A stretch of 64,000 bases of DNA from positions 6,138,001-6,202,000 of the forward strand of contig NZ_CP108352.1 in NCBI RefSeq assembly GCF_036237275.1, read 5' to 3'. Within the stretch, counting starts at the first letter, position 1; each line of letters starts with the position of its first letter. Shown here piece by piece: positions 25,808 to 36,327 of this stretch. Made by a program: the position numbers and the translations under genes. This DNA is from Streptomyces sp. NBC_01353. Lineage in GTDB: Bacteria; Actinomycetota; Actinomycetes; Streptomycetales; Streptomycetaceae. The notes beneath the pieces are model-generated. The model did no database searches, was not told the origin of the DNA, and worked only from the letters and a program-made list of their open reading frames with translations.

Positions 25808-27391
25808 ATGTCCTCATCCACCTCCGACGCGCCCAAGGGGCTGAGAACCGGCACCCTCTCCACCGCCGACGTCTCCTTCTTCGTCGTCTCAGCCGCCGCC
25901 CCGCTCACCGTCATGGCCGGCGTCGCCCCGATCGCCGTCGTCCTCGGCGGCATCGGCGCACCCGCCGGCTATCTCCTGGCCGGCATCACCCTGGCGGTCT
26001 TCGCCGTCGGATTCACCACCATGAGCCGCCACGTGAAGAGCGGCGGCGCCTTCTACGCCTACATCACCCGCGGCCTCGGCAAGCCCGTCGGTATCGCCGC
26101 CGCCCTGCTCGCCATGCTCGGCTACAACGGCATGGAGATCGGCGTCTACGGACTGCTCGGCACCGCCACCGCCGACACCGCGCAGGCCCTGTGGGGCGTC
26201 GACATCCCCTGGCTGCCCGTCTCCCTCGCCGGGCTCCTGCTCATCTGGTACGGCGGCTTCCGCTCCATCGACTTCGGCGCCAAGGTCCTCGGCGTCCTGC
26301 TCGTCGCCGAGACCGGCATCCTCGTCCTGCTCGCGGGCGGCGTGCTCCTCGACGGCGGCGCGGACGGGCTCTCCCTCGGCTCGTTCACGCCCGGCAACAT
26401 CCTCGTCCCCGGCAGCGCGGCCGTCCTGGCCTTCGCCTTCGCCGCCTTCACCGGCTTCGAGTCGACCGTCATCTACCGCCGCGAGGCCCGCGACCCGAAC
26501 CGGACCGTTCCCCGCGCCACCTACATCGCCGTCACCTTCCTCGGCCTCTTCTACGCCTTCGTCGTCTGGACCGTCATCCAGGCCTTCGGCGACGACACGG
26601 TGGTCCAGGCTGCCACCGACGACCCCGGCGGCCTCTTCTTCGCCGCCATCACCACCTACGTGGGCGCCTGGGCGGCCGACCTGATGCACATCCTCATCGT
26701 CACCAGCGTCCTCGCCTCACTCCTCGCCTTCCACAACGCGATCAACCGCTACGGTCTCGCCCTCGCCGAGGAGGGCGTCCTGCCCAAGGCCCTCGGCCGC
26801 GTCCACCCCCGCCACCGCTCCCCGTACCTCGCCGGCATCCTGCAGACCGCCCTCGGCGCGGCCGTCGTCCTCGCCTTCGCGGCCGCGGGAGCCGACCCGT
26901 ACCAGCAGCTCCTGCTCTGGGTGAACACCCCCGGCATGATCGGCCTGATGGTGCTCCAGCTGCTTGCCGCGCTCGCCGTGCCGCTGTTCTTCCGTCGGAT
27001 CAGCCACGACGAGGGACCGCTGCGCACGGTGGTCGCCCCCGTCACCGCTTTCGTCCTGCTCGCCGGGGCGATCACGCTCGTCGCCCTCCACGTCGAGCTG
27101 TTCACCGGTGCCTCCGCCACCGTCAACACCGTCCTGCTCGCCCTCGTCCCCGCCGTCTTCGTCCTCGGACTCCTCCTCGCGTACCGGCTGCGCCGTACTC
27201 GCCCCGAGGTCTACGCGAACTTCGCCGCGGAACCCGAAACCGAAGAGCCCGAAGCCGAAGAGCCCGAAACCGAGAAGACCGCAGAAGGAGCATCGTCGTC
27301 GTGTCCGCACCCGACCTCGTCCTCGTCAACGCCCGTGTCCGCGATCCCGAGCTCACCGGCGCCACTGCCGTCGCCGTCCGCGACGGACTGA
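25808..27391 (+). CDS. APC-superfamily amino-acid permease
   Basis: The 527-residue protein has 12 predicted membrane segments and motifs of the APC family (GAPAGYLLAGITLAVFAVGF, SGGAFYAYITRGLG, FAAFTGFESTVIYRREARDP). Its C-terminal tail is a repeated Glu/Pro stretch (PEAEEPETE) that runs 91 bp into the downstream amidohydrolase gene in another frame. It should import an amino acid or amine by proton symport. The divergent TetR gene and the operator at 25761-25781 suggest substrate-dependent control. Confidence 0.93.
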   Translation: MSSSTSDAPKGLRTGTLSTADVSFFVVSAAAPLTVMAGVAPIAVVLGGIGAPAGYLLAGITLAVFAVGFTTMSRHVKSGGAFYAYITRGLGKPVGIAAALLAMLGYNGMEIGVYGLLGTATADTAQALWGVDIPWLPVSLAGLLLIWYGGFRSIDFGAKVLGVLLVAETGILVLLAGGVLLDGGADGLSLGSFTPGNILVPGSAAVLAFAFAAFTGFESTVIYRREARDPNRTVPRATYIAVTFLGLFYAFVVWTVIQAFGDDTVVQAATDDPGGLFFAAITTYVGAWAADLMHILIVTSVLASLLAFHNAINRYGLALAEEGVLPKALGRVHPRHRSPYLAGILQTALGAAVVLAFAAAGADPYQQLLLWVNTPGMIGLMVLQLLAALAVPLFFRRISHDEGPLRTVVAPVTAFVLLAGAITLVALHVELFTGASATVNTVLLALVPAVFVLGLLLAYRLRRTRPEVYANFAAEPETEEPEAEEPETEKTAEGASSSCPHPTSSSSTPVSAIPSSPAPLPSPSATD

Positions 27392-28869
27392 TCACCGCCG
27401 TCGGAGACGACACCGACGCCCGCGGCTGGCGCGGCGCGGGCACCGAGACGGTCGACCTCGGCGGCGCCACCCTCACCCCCGGCCTCACCGACGCCCACAG
27501 CCACCCCGTCTGGGGCCTGGAGATGTTCACGGGCACCGACCTCTCCGGCGTACGCGACCTCGACGAGCTGCGCGCGGTCCTCGCCACGGCCGAGCGCCGC
27601 GACGGCTGGATCATCGGCTTCGCCCTCGACCACAACGTCTTCGGCGGCCGACCGATCCACCGCGAGCTCATCGAGGACGTCCTCGGTGGCGCCCCCGCCT
27701 TCCTGCGGCTCTACGACGGCCACTCCGCCCTCGCCGGCGAGGCGGCCCTGAAGGCCGCCGGTATCCATGGTCCGCGTGCCTTCGCGCAGCGTTCCGAGAT
27801 CGTCTGCGACGCCGAAGGACGGCCCACCGGCCATCTGATCGAGCACGCCGCCATGGACCTCATGACGCCCGTGCTCCCCGCCCAGCCCTACGCCGAGCGA
27901 CGCGACCGGCTCGTCGAGCTGCTGACCTCCATGGCCGCCACCGGACTGACCGGCGCCCATGTCATGGACCTCGGCAGCCACGACGTGCCCGGCCTGCTCA
28001 CCTCCCTGGAGGCCGACGGCGATCTGCCGCTGCGCCTGCGGCTCGCCCCCTGGTGCATGCCCGGTGCCGACCCGGAGGAGCTGGCGGAGCTCGTACGGCT
28101 CCAGGAGCGGTCGGGGCGGCTGTGGCGGGTCGGCGGGGTGAAATTCTTCATGGACGGCACCGTGGAGGGCGGCACCGCCTGGCTCGAACACGCCGACTGC
28201 CACGGCCAGGGCACCGACGCCTTCTGGCCCGACCCGGCCGCGTACTCGGCCGCCGTACGCCACTTCCACGAGGCCGGCGTCGGCACCGCCACGCACGCCA
28301 TCGGCGACGCGGCCGTCCGGCACGTCCTCGACACGGTGGAGGCACTGGGTGCCGGTGGTCCCCGGCATCGGATCGAGCACATCGAGACCGTCCCGGACGG
28401 CGAACTCGCCCGGTTCGCCGCACTCGGCGTCGTCGCCTCGATGCAGCCCCCGCACACCGCCTACACCCGCGCCGACCACACGGACGAGTGGTCAAAGCGG
28501 CTCGGCGACGAGCGGGCGGACCGCGCCTGGCGCTGCCGGGACCTGCGGGACGCGGGCGCGTACCTCGCGCTCGGCTCGGACTGGCCGATCGCCCACTACG
28601 ACGCCCGTCAGGTCCTGGCCACCGCCCAGGCCCCGCGCGGCGCCGCCTCGGCCCGCCCGGGACTGAGCGGCCTCATGGCGCTGGAGGGCATGACCACGCA
28701 CGCGGCGGTCGCGGCGGGCGAGGAGAAGGTCGCGGGGCGGATCGCCCCGGGGCACCGGGCGGATCTGACCGCTTTCACGGTCGACCCCGTGACGGCACCC
28801 GGCGACGAGACCTCACAGGCGCCGATCCGGCTCACGACGGCCGGCGGCCGGATCACGTACCGGAGCTGA
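27301..28869 (+). CDS. YtcJ-like amidohydrolase (amidohydrolase_3 family)
   Basis: The 522-residue enzyme has the metal-dependent TIM-barrel motifs of the amidohydrolase superfamily: TDAHSHPVW near residue 66, KFFMDGTVEGGTAWL near 285, THAIGDAAVRHVLDTVE, HRIEHIE and GSDWPIAHYDARQVL near 425. The fold hydrolyses C-N bonds in amides or cyclic ureas; the substrate is unknown but may be what the permease brings in. GTG 27301 has AAGGAG 10 bases upstream and overlaps the permease tail by 91 bp. The 3' end overlaps the PAP2 gene by 17 bp. Confidence 0.92.
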   Translation: MSAPDLVLVNARVRDPELTGATAVAVRDGLITAVGDDTDARGWRGAGTETVDLGGATLTPGLTDAHSHPVWGLEMFTGTDLSGVRDLDELRAVLATAERRDGWIIGFALDHNVFGGRPIHRELIEDVLGGAPAFLRLYDGHSALAGEAALKAAGIHGPRAFAQRSEIVCDAEGRPTGHLIEHAAMDLMTPVLPAQPYAERRDRLVELLTSMAATGLTGAHVMDLGSHDVPGLLTSLEADGDLPLRLRLAPWCMPGADPEELAELVRLQERSGRLWRVGGVKFFMDGTVEGGTAWLEHADCHGQGTDAFWPDPAAYSAAVRHFHEAGVGTATHAIGDAAVRHVLDTVEALGAGGPRHRIEHIETVPDGELARFAALGVVASMQPPHTAYTRADHTDEWSKRLGDERADRAWRCRDLRDAGAYLALGSDWPIAHYDARQVLATAQAPRGAASARPGLSGLMALEGMTTHAAVAAGEEKVAGRIAPGHRADLTAFTVDPVTAPGDETSQAPIRLTTAGGRITYRS

Positions 28870-29785
28870 CCTTCGACGAGGCACGCGCGCGGTCCGTCTC
28901 CGCCTCCGAGTCCGGAGGCGGACCGCCCTGTGCCACAGGTGCGGGCGTTTCCACCAGCTTGGGCAGTCGCTGCGGCAGTGCCCCGTACCAGAAGTAGGAG
29001 ACGGCGAAGCCGAAGGCCAGGCAGATCATGCCGCCCACCGCGTCCAGCCAGAAGTGGTTGGCGGTGGCGACGATCACGACCAGGGTCGCGGCCGGATAGA
29101 GCAGACCGAGGATGCGCGCCCAGGGCGCCGAGGCCAGCGCGAAGATGGTCAGACCGCACCACAGTGACCAGCCGATGTGCATCGACGGCATCGCCGCGTA
29201 CTGGTTCGACATGTGCTTCAGGTCGCCCGAGGCCATCGAACCCCAGGTGTGGTGCACCAGGACCGTGTCGATGAAGCTCTGGCCGTTCATCAGCCGGGGC
29301 GGCGCGAGCGGATACAGGTAGTAACCGACCAGCGCCACACCGGTGGTGGCGAACAGGACCGTACGGGACGCGGCGTAACGGCCCGGCTGCCATCGGTACA
29401 GCCACACGAGCACACCGATCGTCACGACGAAGTGCAGCGTGGCGTAGTAGTAGTTCATCGACACGATCAGCCATGTCATCGAATTGACGCCATGGTTGAC
29501 GGCCTGCTCGAAGGCCAGCCCGAGGGACTTCTCCACGTCCCAGATCCAGTCGGCGTTCTTCAGCGCCTGGGCCTTCTGCTCCGGTACCGCGTTGCGGATG
29601 AGCGAGTAGGTCCAGTAGCTGACGCCGATCAGCAGGATCTCGAACCAGATCCTGGGACGTCGGGGCGCGCGAAGGCGTGCCCGCATTCCGCCACCGTCCG
29701 GCATGGGTGACGGGGCGGCCGCCGTCCGGCCTTCCAAACTCTTCACGGTCGATTCACCCATAGGAGGAGAGTCTGCCAGATCCAC
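28853..29785 (-). CDS. PAP2-superfamily (inositolphosphotransferase/Aur1-like) membrane protein
   Basis: A 310-residue protein with six membrane segments. The catalytic PAP2 motifs are visible as LYPLAPPRLM (C1 region), PSMHIGWSLW (C2) and ATANHFWLDAVGG (C3, His and Asp). Proteins of this branch act on lipid phosphates at the membrane; in actinomycetes some are phosphoinositol synthases, but this one is not assigned. GTG 29785 follows a GGACGGGGGG stretch and is chosen; ATG 29761 is an alternative. Convergent with the amidohydrolase gene (17-bp overlap). Confidence 0.88.
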   Translation of the reverse strand: MDLADSPPMGESTVKSLEGRTAAAPSPMPDGGGMRARLRAPRRPRIWFEILLIGVSYWTYSLIRNAVPEQKAQALKNADWIWDVEKSLGLAFEQAVNHGVNSMTWLIVSMNYYYATLHFVVTIGVLVWLYRWQPGRYAASRTVLFATTGVALVGYYLYPLAPPRLMNGQSFIDTVLVHHTWGSMASGDLKHMSNQYAAMPSMHIGWSLWCGLTIFALASAPWARILGLLYPAATLVVIVATANHFWLDAVGGMICLAFGFAVSYFWYGALPQRLPKLVETPAPVAQGGPPPDSEAETDRARASSKVSSGT

Positions 29786-29854
29786 GCCCCCCGTCCGATC
29801 ATCCCTCGGACGGGTTCGGGGCGCACACGCTCCACCTTGCGATGGAGTCCCGGC

Positions 29855-30883
29855 TCAGTGGTTGCCCTGATGCGGCGCGGAAGCGGTTGAACCGCGAACG
29901 ACCAGCTCAGGCATGAAGACGAACTCGCTGTGCGGCGCCGGGGTCCCCCCGACCTCCTCGAGCAGCGCCCTGACCGCGGCCTGCCCCATCGCCTGCACGG
30001 GCTGCCGGATGGTGGTGAGCGGCGGATCGGTGAACGCTATGAGGGGCGAGTCGTCGAAGCCGACGACGGAGACGTCCTTGGGGACCTGGAGCCCCTGCTG
30101 GCGGGCGGCCCGGATGGCACCGAGTGCCATCATGTCGCTGGCGCACACGACGGCCGTGCAGCCCGCGGAGATCAGGGCGCCGGCGGCGGCCTGCCCGCCC
30201 TCCAGGGTGTACAGCGAGTGCTGGATCAGCTCCTCGGACTCCTCGGGGGACAGGCCGAGCCGCTCCTTCATCCCTCGCTGGAACCCCTCGATCTTGCGCA
30301 GCACGGGCACGAACCGCTTCGGCCCCACGGCGAGCCCGATCCGGGTGTGCCCGAGCGCGGCGAGATGTGTCACGGCCAGCTGCATCGCGGCCCGGTCGTC
30401 GGGCGAGACGAAGGGGGCCTGCACCTTGGGCGAGAAGCCGTTGATGAGGACGTACGGGACGCCCTTGCCGCGCAGCTGGTCGTAGCGCGTCATGTCGGCG
30501 GTGGTGTCGGCGTGGAGTCCGGAGACGAAGATGATCCCGGAGACACCCCGCTCGACCAGCATGTCGGTGAGCTCGTCCTCGGTGGACCCGCCGGGGGTCT
30601 GGGTGGCGAGGACGGGGGTGTAGCCCTGACGTGTCAGGGCCTGCCCGATGACCTGCGCGAGCGCGGGGAAGATCGGGTTGTCCAGTTCGGGGGTTATCAG
30701 CCCGACGAGCCCGGCACTGCGCTGACGCAGTCGTACGGGCCGCTCGTATCCGAGGACGTCGAGTGCGGCAAGCACGGATTCACGGGTGGCCGCGGCCACA
30801 CCGGGCTTGCCGTTGAGCACGCGGCTGACTGTGGCTTCACTGACCCCCGCCTGGGCTGCGATGTCGGCAAGCCGCGCGGTCAT
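29855..30883 (-). CDS. malR: LacI-family repressor, MalR-like (copy 1)
   Basis: A 342-residue LacI/GalR protein with HTH RLADIAAQAGVSEATVSRVLNG and a periplasmic-binding-protein-like effector domain ending in VVGFDDSPLIAFTDPPLTTIRQP. It lies 25 bp downstream of an alpha-glucosidase gene and near malEFG, and resembles the second LacI gene at 37992-39065 over its whole length. By analogy with S. coelicolor MalR it should repress the maltose regulon and be released by a maltose-derived ligand. Start ATG 30883 gives MTARLADI. Which of the two copies is the true MalR orthologue cannot be decided here. Confidence 0.85.
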   Translation of the reverse strand: MTARLADIAAQAGVSEATVSRVLNGKPGVAAATRESVLAALDVLGYERPVRLRQRSAGLVGLITPELDNPIFPALAQVIGQALTRQGYTPVLATQTPGGSTEDELTDMLVERGVSGIIFVSGLHADTTADMTRYDQLRGKGVPYVLINGFSPKVQAPFVSPDDRAAMQLAVTHLAALGHTRIGLAVGPKRFVPVLRKIEGFQRGMKERLGLSPEESEELIQHSLYTLEGGQAAAGALISAGCTAVVCASDMMALGAIRAARQQGLQVPKDVSVVGFDDSPLIAFTDPPLTTIRQPVQAMGQAAVRALLEEVGGTPAPHSEFVFMPELVVRGSTASAPHQGNH

Positions 30884-30908
30884 GGGATTGGACTGTACCG
30901 GTCGCACG

Positions 30909-32777
<1,869 letters not shown>

Positions 32778-33114
32778 GTGCGGTGTCCCTCTCGCGTGTT
32801 CCGGATGTAGGGCGTCTTCCTGCCCAACGAGGTCAAAGCGGACATGAAACGGTCCTGCAAGCCGCGATGAAAAGGTTTGCAGGCCGTCCGGCGCCCCGCA
32901 AGAGGCCCTCGATTCCCGCTGTCAAGCGACTCGTCGGCAACCTTCAGGACACGCCGATGTAACGATCCCCGCTCCTTGCAGAAAGTTCTCGCAAGCTCTT
33001 TCGGCTCGTTTTCATCCCTGTTACGTTCCTGGCAACCCGGCGCGCCGCGAGGGAGCGGTCGCATGAGGCAGGTTCCAGCCCCTCGTCCCCCCGGGATCAG
33101 TTGAAGGAGTTCAC
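32778..33114. promoter_or_regulatory. Divergent malE / alpha-glucosidase control region with MalR-type boxes
   Basis: No gene lies in these 337 bp. Three box groups are visible: CCTGCAAG at 32854-32861 with its inverted counterpart TTTGCAGG at 32876-32883; CTTGC-N11-GCAAG at 32975-32995; and GAAGGAG just before the malE start at 33115. The second has the same 21-bp geometry as a site upstream of the amylase gene. The region should carry both divergent promoters. Confidence 0.6.
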
Positions 33115-34389
33115 ATGCGGCGTGGCATAGCGGCCACCGCGCTGGTCGCGGCCCTGGGCGTGACCCTGGCGGCGTGCGGAAGCGATGACGGCAACAGCGG
33201 CGGCTCGAAGGGCTCGGGCGAGCTCTCCGGCACCGTGACCTGGTGGGACACCTCCACGGTGGGCAGCGAGGACAAGGTCTTCAAGAAGCTGGCCGAGGAC
33301 TTCACGAAGAAGCACCCCAAGGTCACCGTCAAGTACGTGAACGTGCCGTTCGGTGAGGCTCAGAACAAGTTCAAGAACGCCGCCCAGTCCGGCAGTGGCG
33401 CCCCCGACGTGATCCGCTCCGAGGTCGCCTGGACCCCGGACTTCGCGAACCTCGGCTACCTCGCGCCGCTCGACGGCACGGCCGCGCTGAAGGACGACAA
33501 GGACTTCCTCAAGCAGGCCTCCGCCTCCACCAAGTACAACGGCAAGACCTACGGCGTGCCGCAGGTCATCGACTCCATGGGCATCTTCTACAACAAGAAG
33601 ATCTTCAAGGACGCCGGCGTCGATGTCCCCAAGAGCGTCGACGAGCTCAAGTCCGTCGCCACCAAGATCAAGGAGAAGACCGGCAAGACCGGTCTCTACC
33701 TGCGCGGCGACGACGCCTACTGGTTCCTCTCCTTCCTCTACGGCGAGGGCGGCGACATGGCCAACGCCGAGCAGAAGAAGATCACCATCGACAACGCCGC
33801 CGGCGTGAAGGCCTTCTCCACCGTGAAGGACCTGGTCGACTCGAAGGCCGCGATCACCGACGCGACCAACGGCTGGGACAACATGCAGGCCGCCTTCAAG
33901 GACGGCAAGGTCGCGATGATGATCAACGGCCCGTGGGCCGTCTCCGACACCTACGCGGGCAAGGAGTTCGCCGACAAGGCGAACCTCGGCATCGCGCCGG
34001 TCCCCGCCGGCTCCGCCGGCCAGGGCGCCCCGCAGGGCGGCCACAACCTCGCCGTGTACGCGGGCTCCAAGAACCTGGACGCCTCCTACGCGTTCGTCGA
34101 GTACATGACCTCCGTCGAGGCGCAGACCACCGCCGCCAAGGAGCTCAGCCTGCTCCCGACCCGCGAGTCCGTCTACGTCAAGCCGGACGTCGCGAGCAAC
34201 GAGATGATCGGCTTCTTCAAGCCGGTCGTCGAGAAGGCCGTCGAGCGCCCCTGGATCCCCGAGGGCGGCAGCCTCTTCGCGCCGCTGCAGACCGAGTACA
34301 CCAAGGTCCTCACCAACCAGGCCACCCCGGAGCAGGGCGCCAAGGCGACGGGTGACGCCTACCGCAAGCTCCTGAAGGACTGGAAGTAA
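33115..34389 (+). CDS. malE: Maltose/maltodextrin-binding lipoprotein
   Basis: The solute-binding component of the maltose ABC importer, anchored to the outer face of the membrane. A signal peptide ends in a lipobox (VTLAAC, Cys21). The mature part is a two-lobed family-1 solute-binding protein (TVTWWDTSTVG, GKTYGVPQVIDSMGIFYNK, KVAMMINGPWAVSD). GAAGGAG lies 6 bases before ATG 33115. It heads malEFG, with malF 20 bp downstream. The promoter region has the MalR-type boxes. No ATPase is encoded nearby, as in Streptomyces, where MsiK serves several sugar importers. Confidence 0.96.
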   Translation: MRRGIAATALVAALGVTLAACGSDDGNSGGSKGSGELSGTVTWWDTSTVGSEDKVFKKLAEDFTKKHPKVTVKYVNVPFGEAQNKFKNAAQSGSGAPDVIRSEVAWTPDFANLGYLAPLDGTAALKDDKDFLKQASASTKYNGKTYGVPQVIDSMGIFYNKKIFKDAGVDVPKSVDELKSVATKIKEKTGKTGLYLRGDDAYWFLSFLYGEGGDMANAEQKKITIDNAAGVKAFSTVKDLVDSKAAITDATNGWDNMQAAFKDGKVAMMINGPWAVSDTYAGKEFADKANLGIAPVPAGSAGQGAPQGGHNLAVYAGSKNLDASYAFVEYMTSVEAQTTAAKELSLLPTRESVYVKPDVASNEMIGFFKPVVEKAVERPWIPEGGSLFAPLQTEYTKVLTNQATPEQGAKATGDAYRKLLKDWK

Positions 34390-34409
34390 CTAGGAAGGCA
34401 GGCCGGCTG

Positions 34410-35420
34410 ATGGCTGTGGACACCAGCAGCCAGTCGGCGGTGAAGGCCGCGGGCGACGACGCCCGCGGCCGCCACCGTGGTACTGGCACCCCCGGGGGAA
34501 AGGTGCGCCGTTCCCTCTCCACACACTGGTACGCCTGGGCGATGGTCGCTCCGGTGGTGATCGTGATCGGCGTGATCATCGGGTACCCGCTGGTACGCGG
34601 GATCTACCTCTCGCTCACCGACGCCAACGAGCGCAACGTCGCGCGGAGCATCGGCGTCAACGAGATACCCGCGACCTACGAGTTCGTCGGCCTGGACAAC
34701 TACGTCGAGGCTCTCACCGGGGGGCAGTTCTTCAGCACCCTCGGCTGGACGCTGGTGTGGACGGTGTGTTGTGTCTCCGTCACCTTCGGCCTCGGCCTCG
34801 GCCTCGCCAACATCCTCAACCGCAGGATCGCCGGCCGTTCCTTCTACCGGATGATGCTGATCCTGCCCTGGGCCGTGCCCGGCTTCGTCTCCGTCTTCGC
34901 CTGGCGCTTCCTGTACGACGAGCGCCGCGGCATGCTCAACCAGATCCTCGCCGGCGGCGGCATCGACGCCGTGCCGTGGCTCAACGACCCCACCTGGGCC
35001 AAGTTCTCGGTCATCGCCGTCAACGTCTGGCTGGGCGTCCCCTTCATGATGGTCGCCCTGCTCGGCGGACTGCAGTCCATCCCCGGTGAGCTCTACGAGG
35101 CCGCCGAGATGGACGGTGCGAACGCCTGGCAGCGCTTCCGGAACATCACGCTTCCCGGGCTGCGCTCGGTGTCCACCACCGTGATCCTGCTGAGCACCAT
35201 CTGGACCTTCAACATGTTCCCGGTGATCTTCCTGCTCACCCGGGGCGGGCCAGGCGAGGCCACCCAGATCCTGGTCACCCAGGCGTACAAGTTCTCCTTC
35301 GAGATCAGCCCCCGTGACTTCGCCCAGTCGTCCACCTGGGGCGTCCTCATCCTGATCCTCCTGATGGGCTTCGCCGCGATCTACCGGCGAGTCCTCCGCA
35401 AGCAGGGAGAAGTCTGGTGA
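34410..35420 (+). CDS. malF: Maltose ABC importer permease
   Basis: A 336-residue membrane protein with six or so membrane segments. The EAA loop is clear as EAAEMDGANAWQRFRNITLP near residue 230, the contact site for the ATPase. The N-terminal 30 residues are a polar cytoplasmic extension. It forms the translocation pore with MalG. The stop overlaps the malG GTG start by 4 bp, so the two are translationally coupled. Confidence 0.96.
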   Translation: MAVDTSSQSAVKAAGDDARGRHRGTGTPGGKVRRSLSTHWYAWAMVAPVVIVIGVIIGYPLVRGIYLSLTDANERNVARSIGVNEIPATYEFVGLDNYVEALTGGQFFSTLGWTLVWTVCCVSVTFGLGLGLANILNRRIAGRSFYRMMLILPWAVPGFVSVFAWRFLYDERRGMLNQILAGGGIDAVPWLNDPTWAKFSVIAVNVWLGVPFMMVALLGGLQSIPGELYEAAEMDGANAWQRFRNITLPGLRSVSTTVILLSTIWTFNMFPVIFLLTRGGPGEATQILVTQAYKFSFEISPRDFAQSSTWGVLILILLMGFAAIYRRVLRKQGEVW

Positions 35421-36280
35421 CCACCGCACAGACCACCGCGACCAACGCCCCCCGGCGCGGCCGCCGCTCGCCGCTCGCCTCGATCGGGCTGCACACCACC
35501 CTGATCGTCGCCTCCGTGATCGCCGTCTTCCCGGTGCTGTGGGTCCTGCTCACCTCGCTCAAGCCGGCGAAGTACGCGACCACGTCCGACTTCTTCAAGG
35601 AGACGACGCTCGCGAACTACACCGACCTGCTGGAGAACACCGAGTTCCTCGCATGGTTCGGCAACTCGCTGCTCATCGCGGGCCTCACCACGCTCCTCGG
35701 CGTCTTCGTCGCCTCCACCACCGGCTATGCCGTCAGCCGCTTCCGGTTCCCCGGCAAGCGCGGACTGATGTGGACGCTGCTGATCACCCAGATGTTCCCG
35801 GTCGCCGTCCTCATCGTGCCGATCTACAACATCATGGCGACGCTCGGACTGCTGAACAGGGCCGCCGGTCTGGTCATCACGTACCTGACCATCGCCGTCC
35901 CCTTCTGCGCCTGGATGATGAAGGGCTTCTTCGACACCATCCCGCGCGAGATCGACGAATCGGGCCAGGTCGACGGGCTCAACCCGTTCGGCACCTTCTG
36001 GCGGCTGATCCTGCCGCTCGCCAAGCCGGGCCTCGCGGTGACCGCGTTCTACTCCTTCATCACCGCCTGGGGCGAGGTCGCGTACGCGTCCGCCTTCATG
36101 GTCGGCGACGAGAACCTCACCCTGGCCGGCGGACTGCAGAAGTTCGTCAACCAGTACGGCGCCCAGTGGGGTCCGATGTCCGCGGCCTCGGTGCTCATCG
36201 CCATCCCGGCGGCGCTGGTGTTCCTCTTCGCCCAGCGGCACCTGGTGACCGGCATGTCCGCCGGCGCCGTCAAGGGCTGA
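35417..36280 (+). CDS. malG: Maltose ABC importer permease
   Basis: The second pore subunit, 287 residues with six membrane segments. Its EAA loop is divergent, EIDESGQVDGLNPFGTFWRL, with the Gly and final hydrophobic motif retained, as is usual for MalG. It is coupled to malF through a GTGA overlap. A 47-bp gap separates it from the alpha-glucosidase gene, which should lie on the same transcript. Confidence 0.96.
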   Translation: MTTAQTTATNAPRRGRRSPLASIGLHTTLIVASVIAVFPVLWVLLTSLKPAKYATTSDFFKETTLANYTDLLENTEFLAWFGNSLLIAGLTTLLGVFVASTTGYAVSRFRFPGKRGLMWTLLITQMFPVAVLIVPIYNIMATLGLLNRAAGLVITYLTIAVPFCAWMMKGFFDTIPREIDESGQVDGLNPFGTFWRLILPLAKPGLAVTAFYSFITAWGEVAYASAFMVGDENLTLAGGLQKFVNQYGAQWGPMSAASVLIAIPAALVFLFAQRHLVTGMSAGAVKG

Positions 36281-36327
36281 CCCTGAACACCCCACACGTA
36301 CCTCCCTCCTTACCTCTCAAGGAAGAC

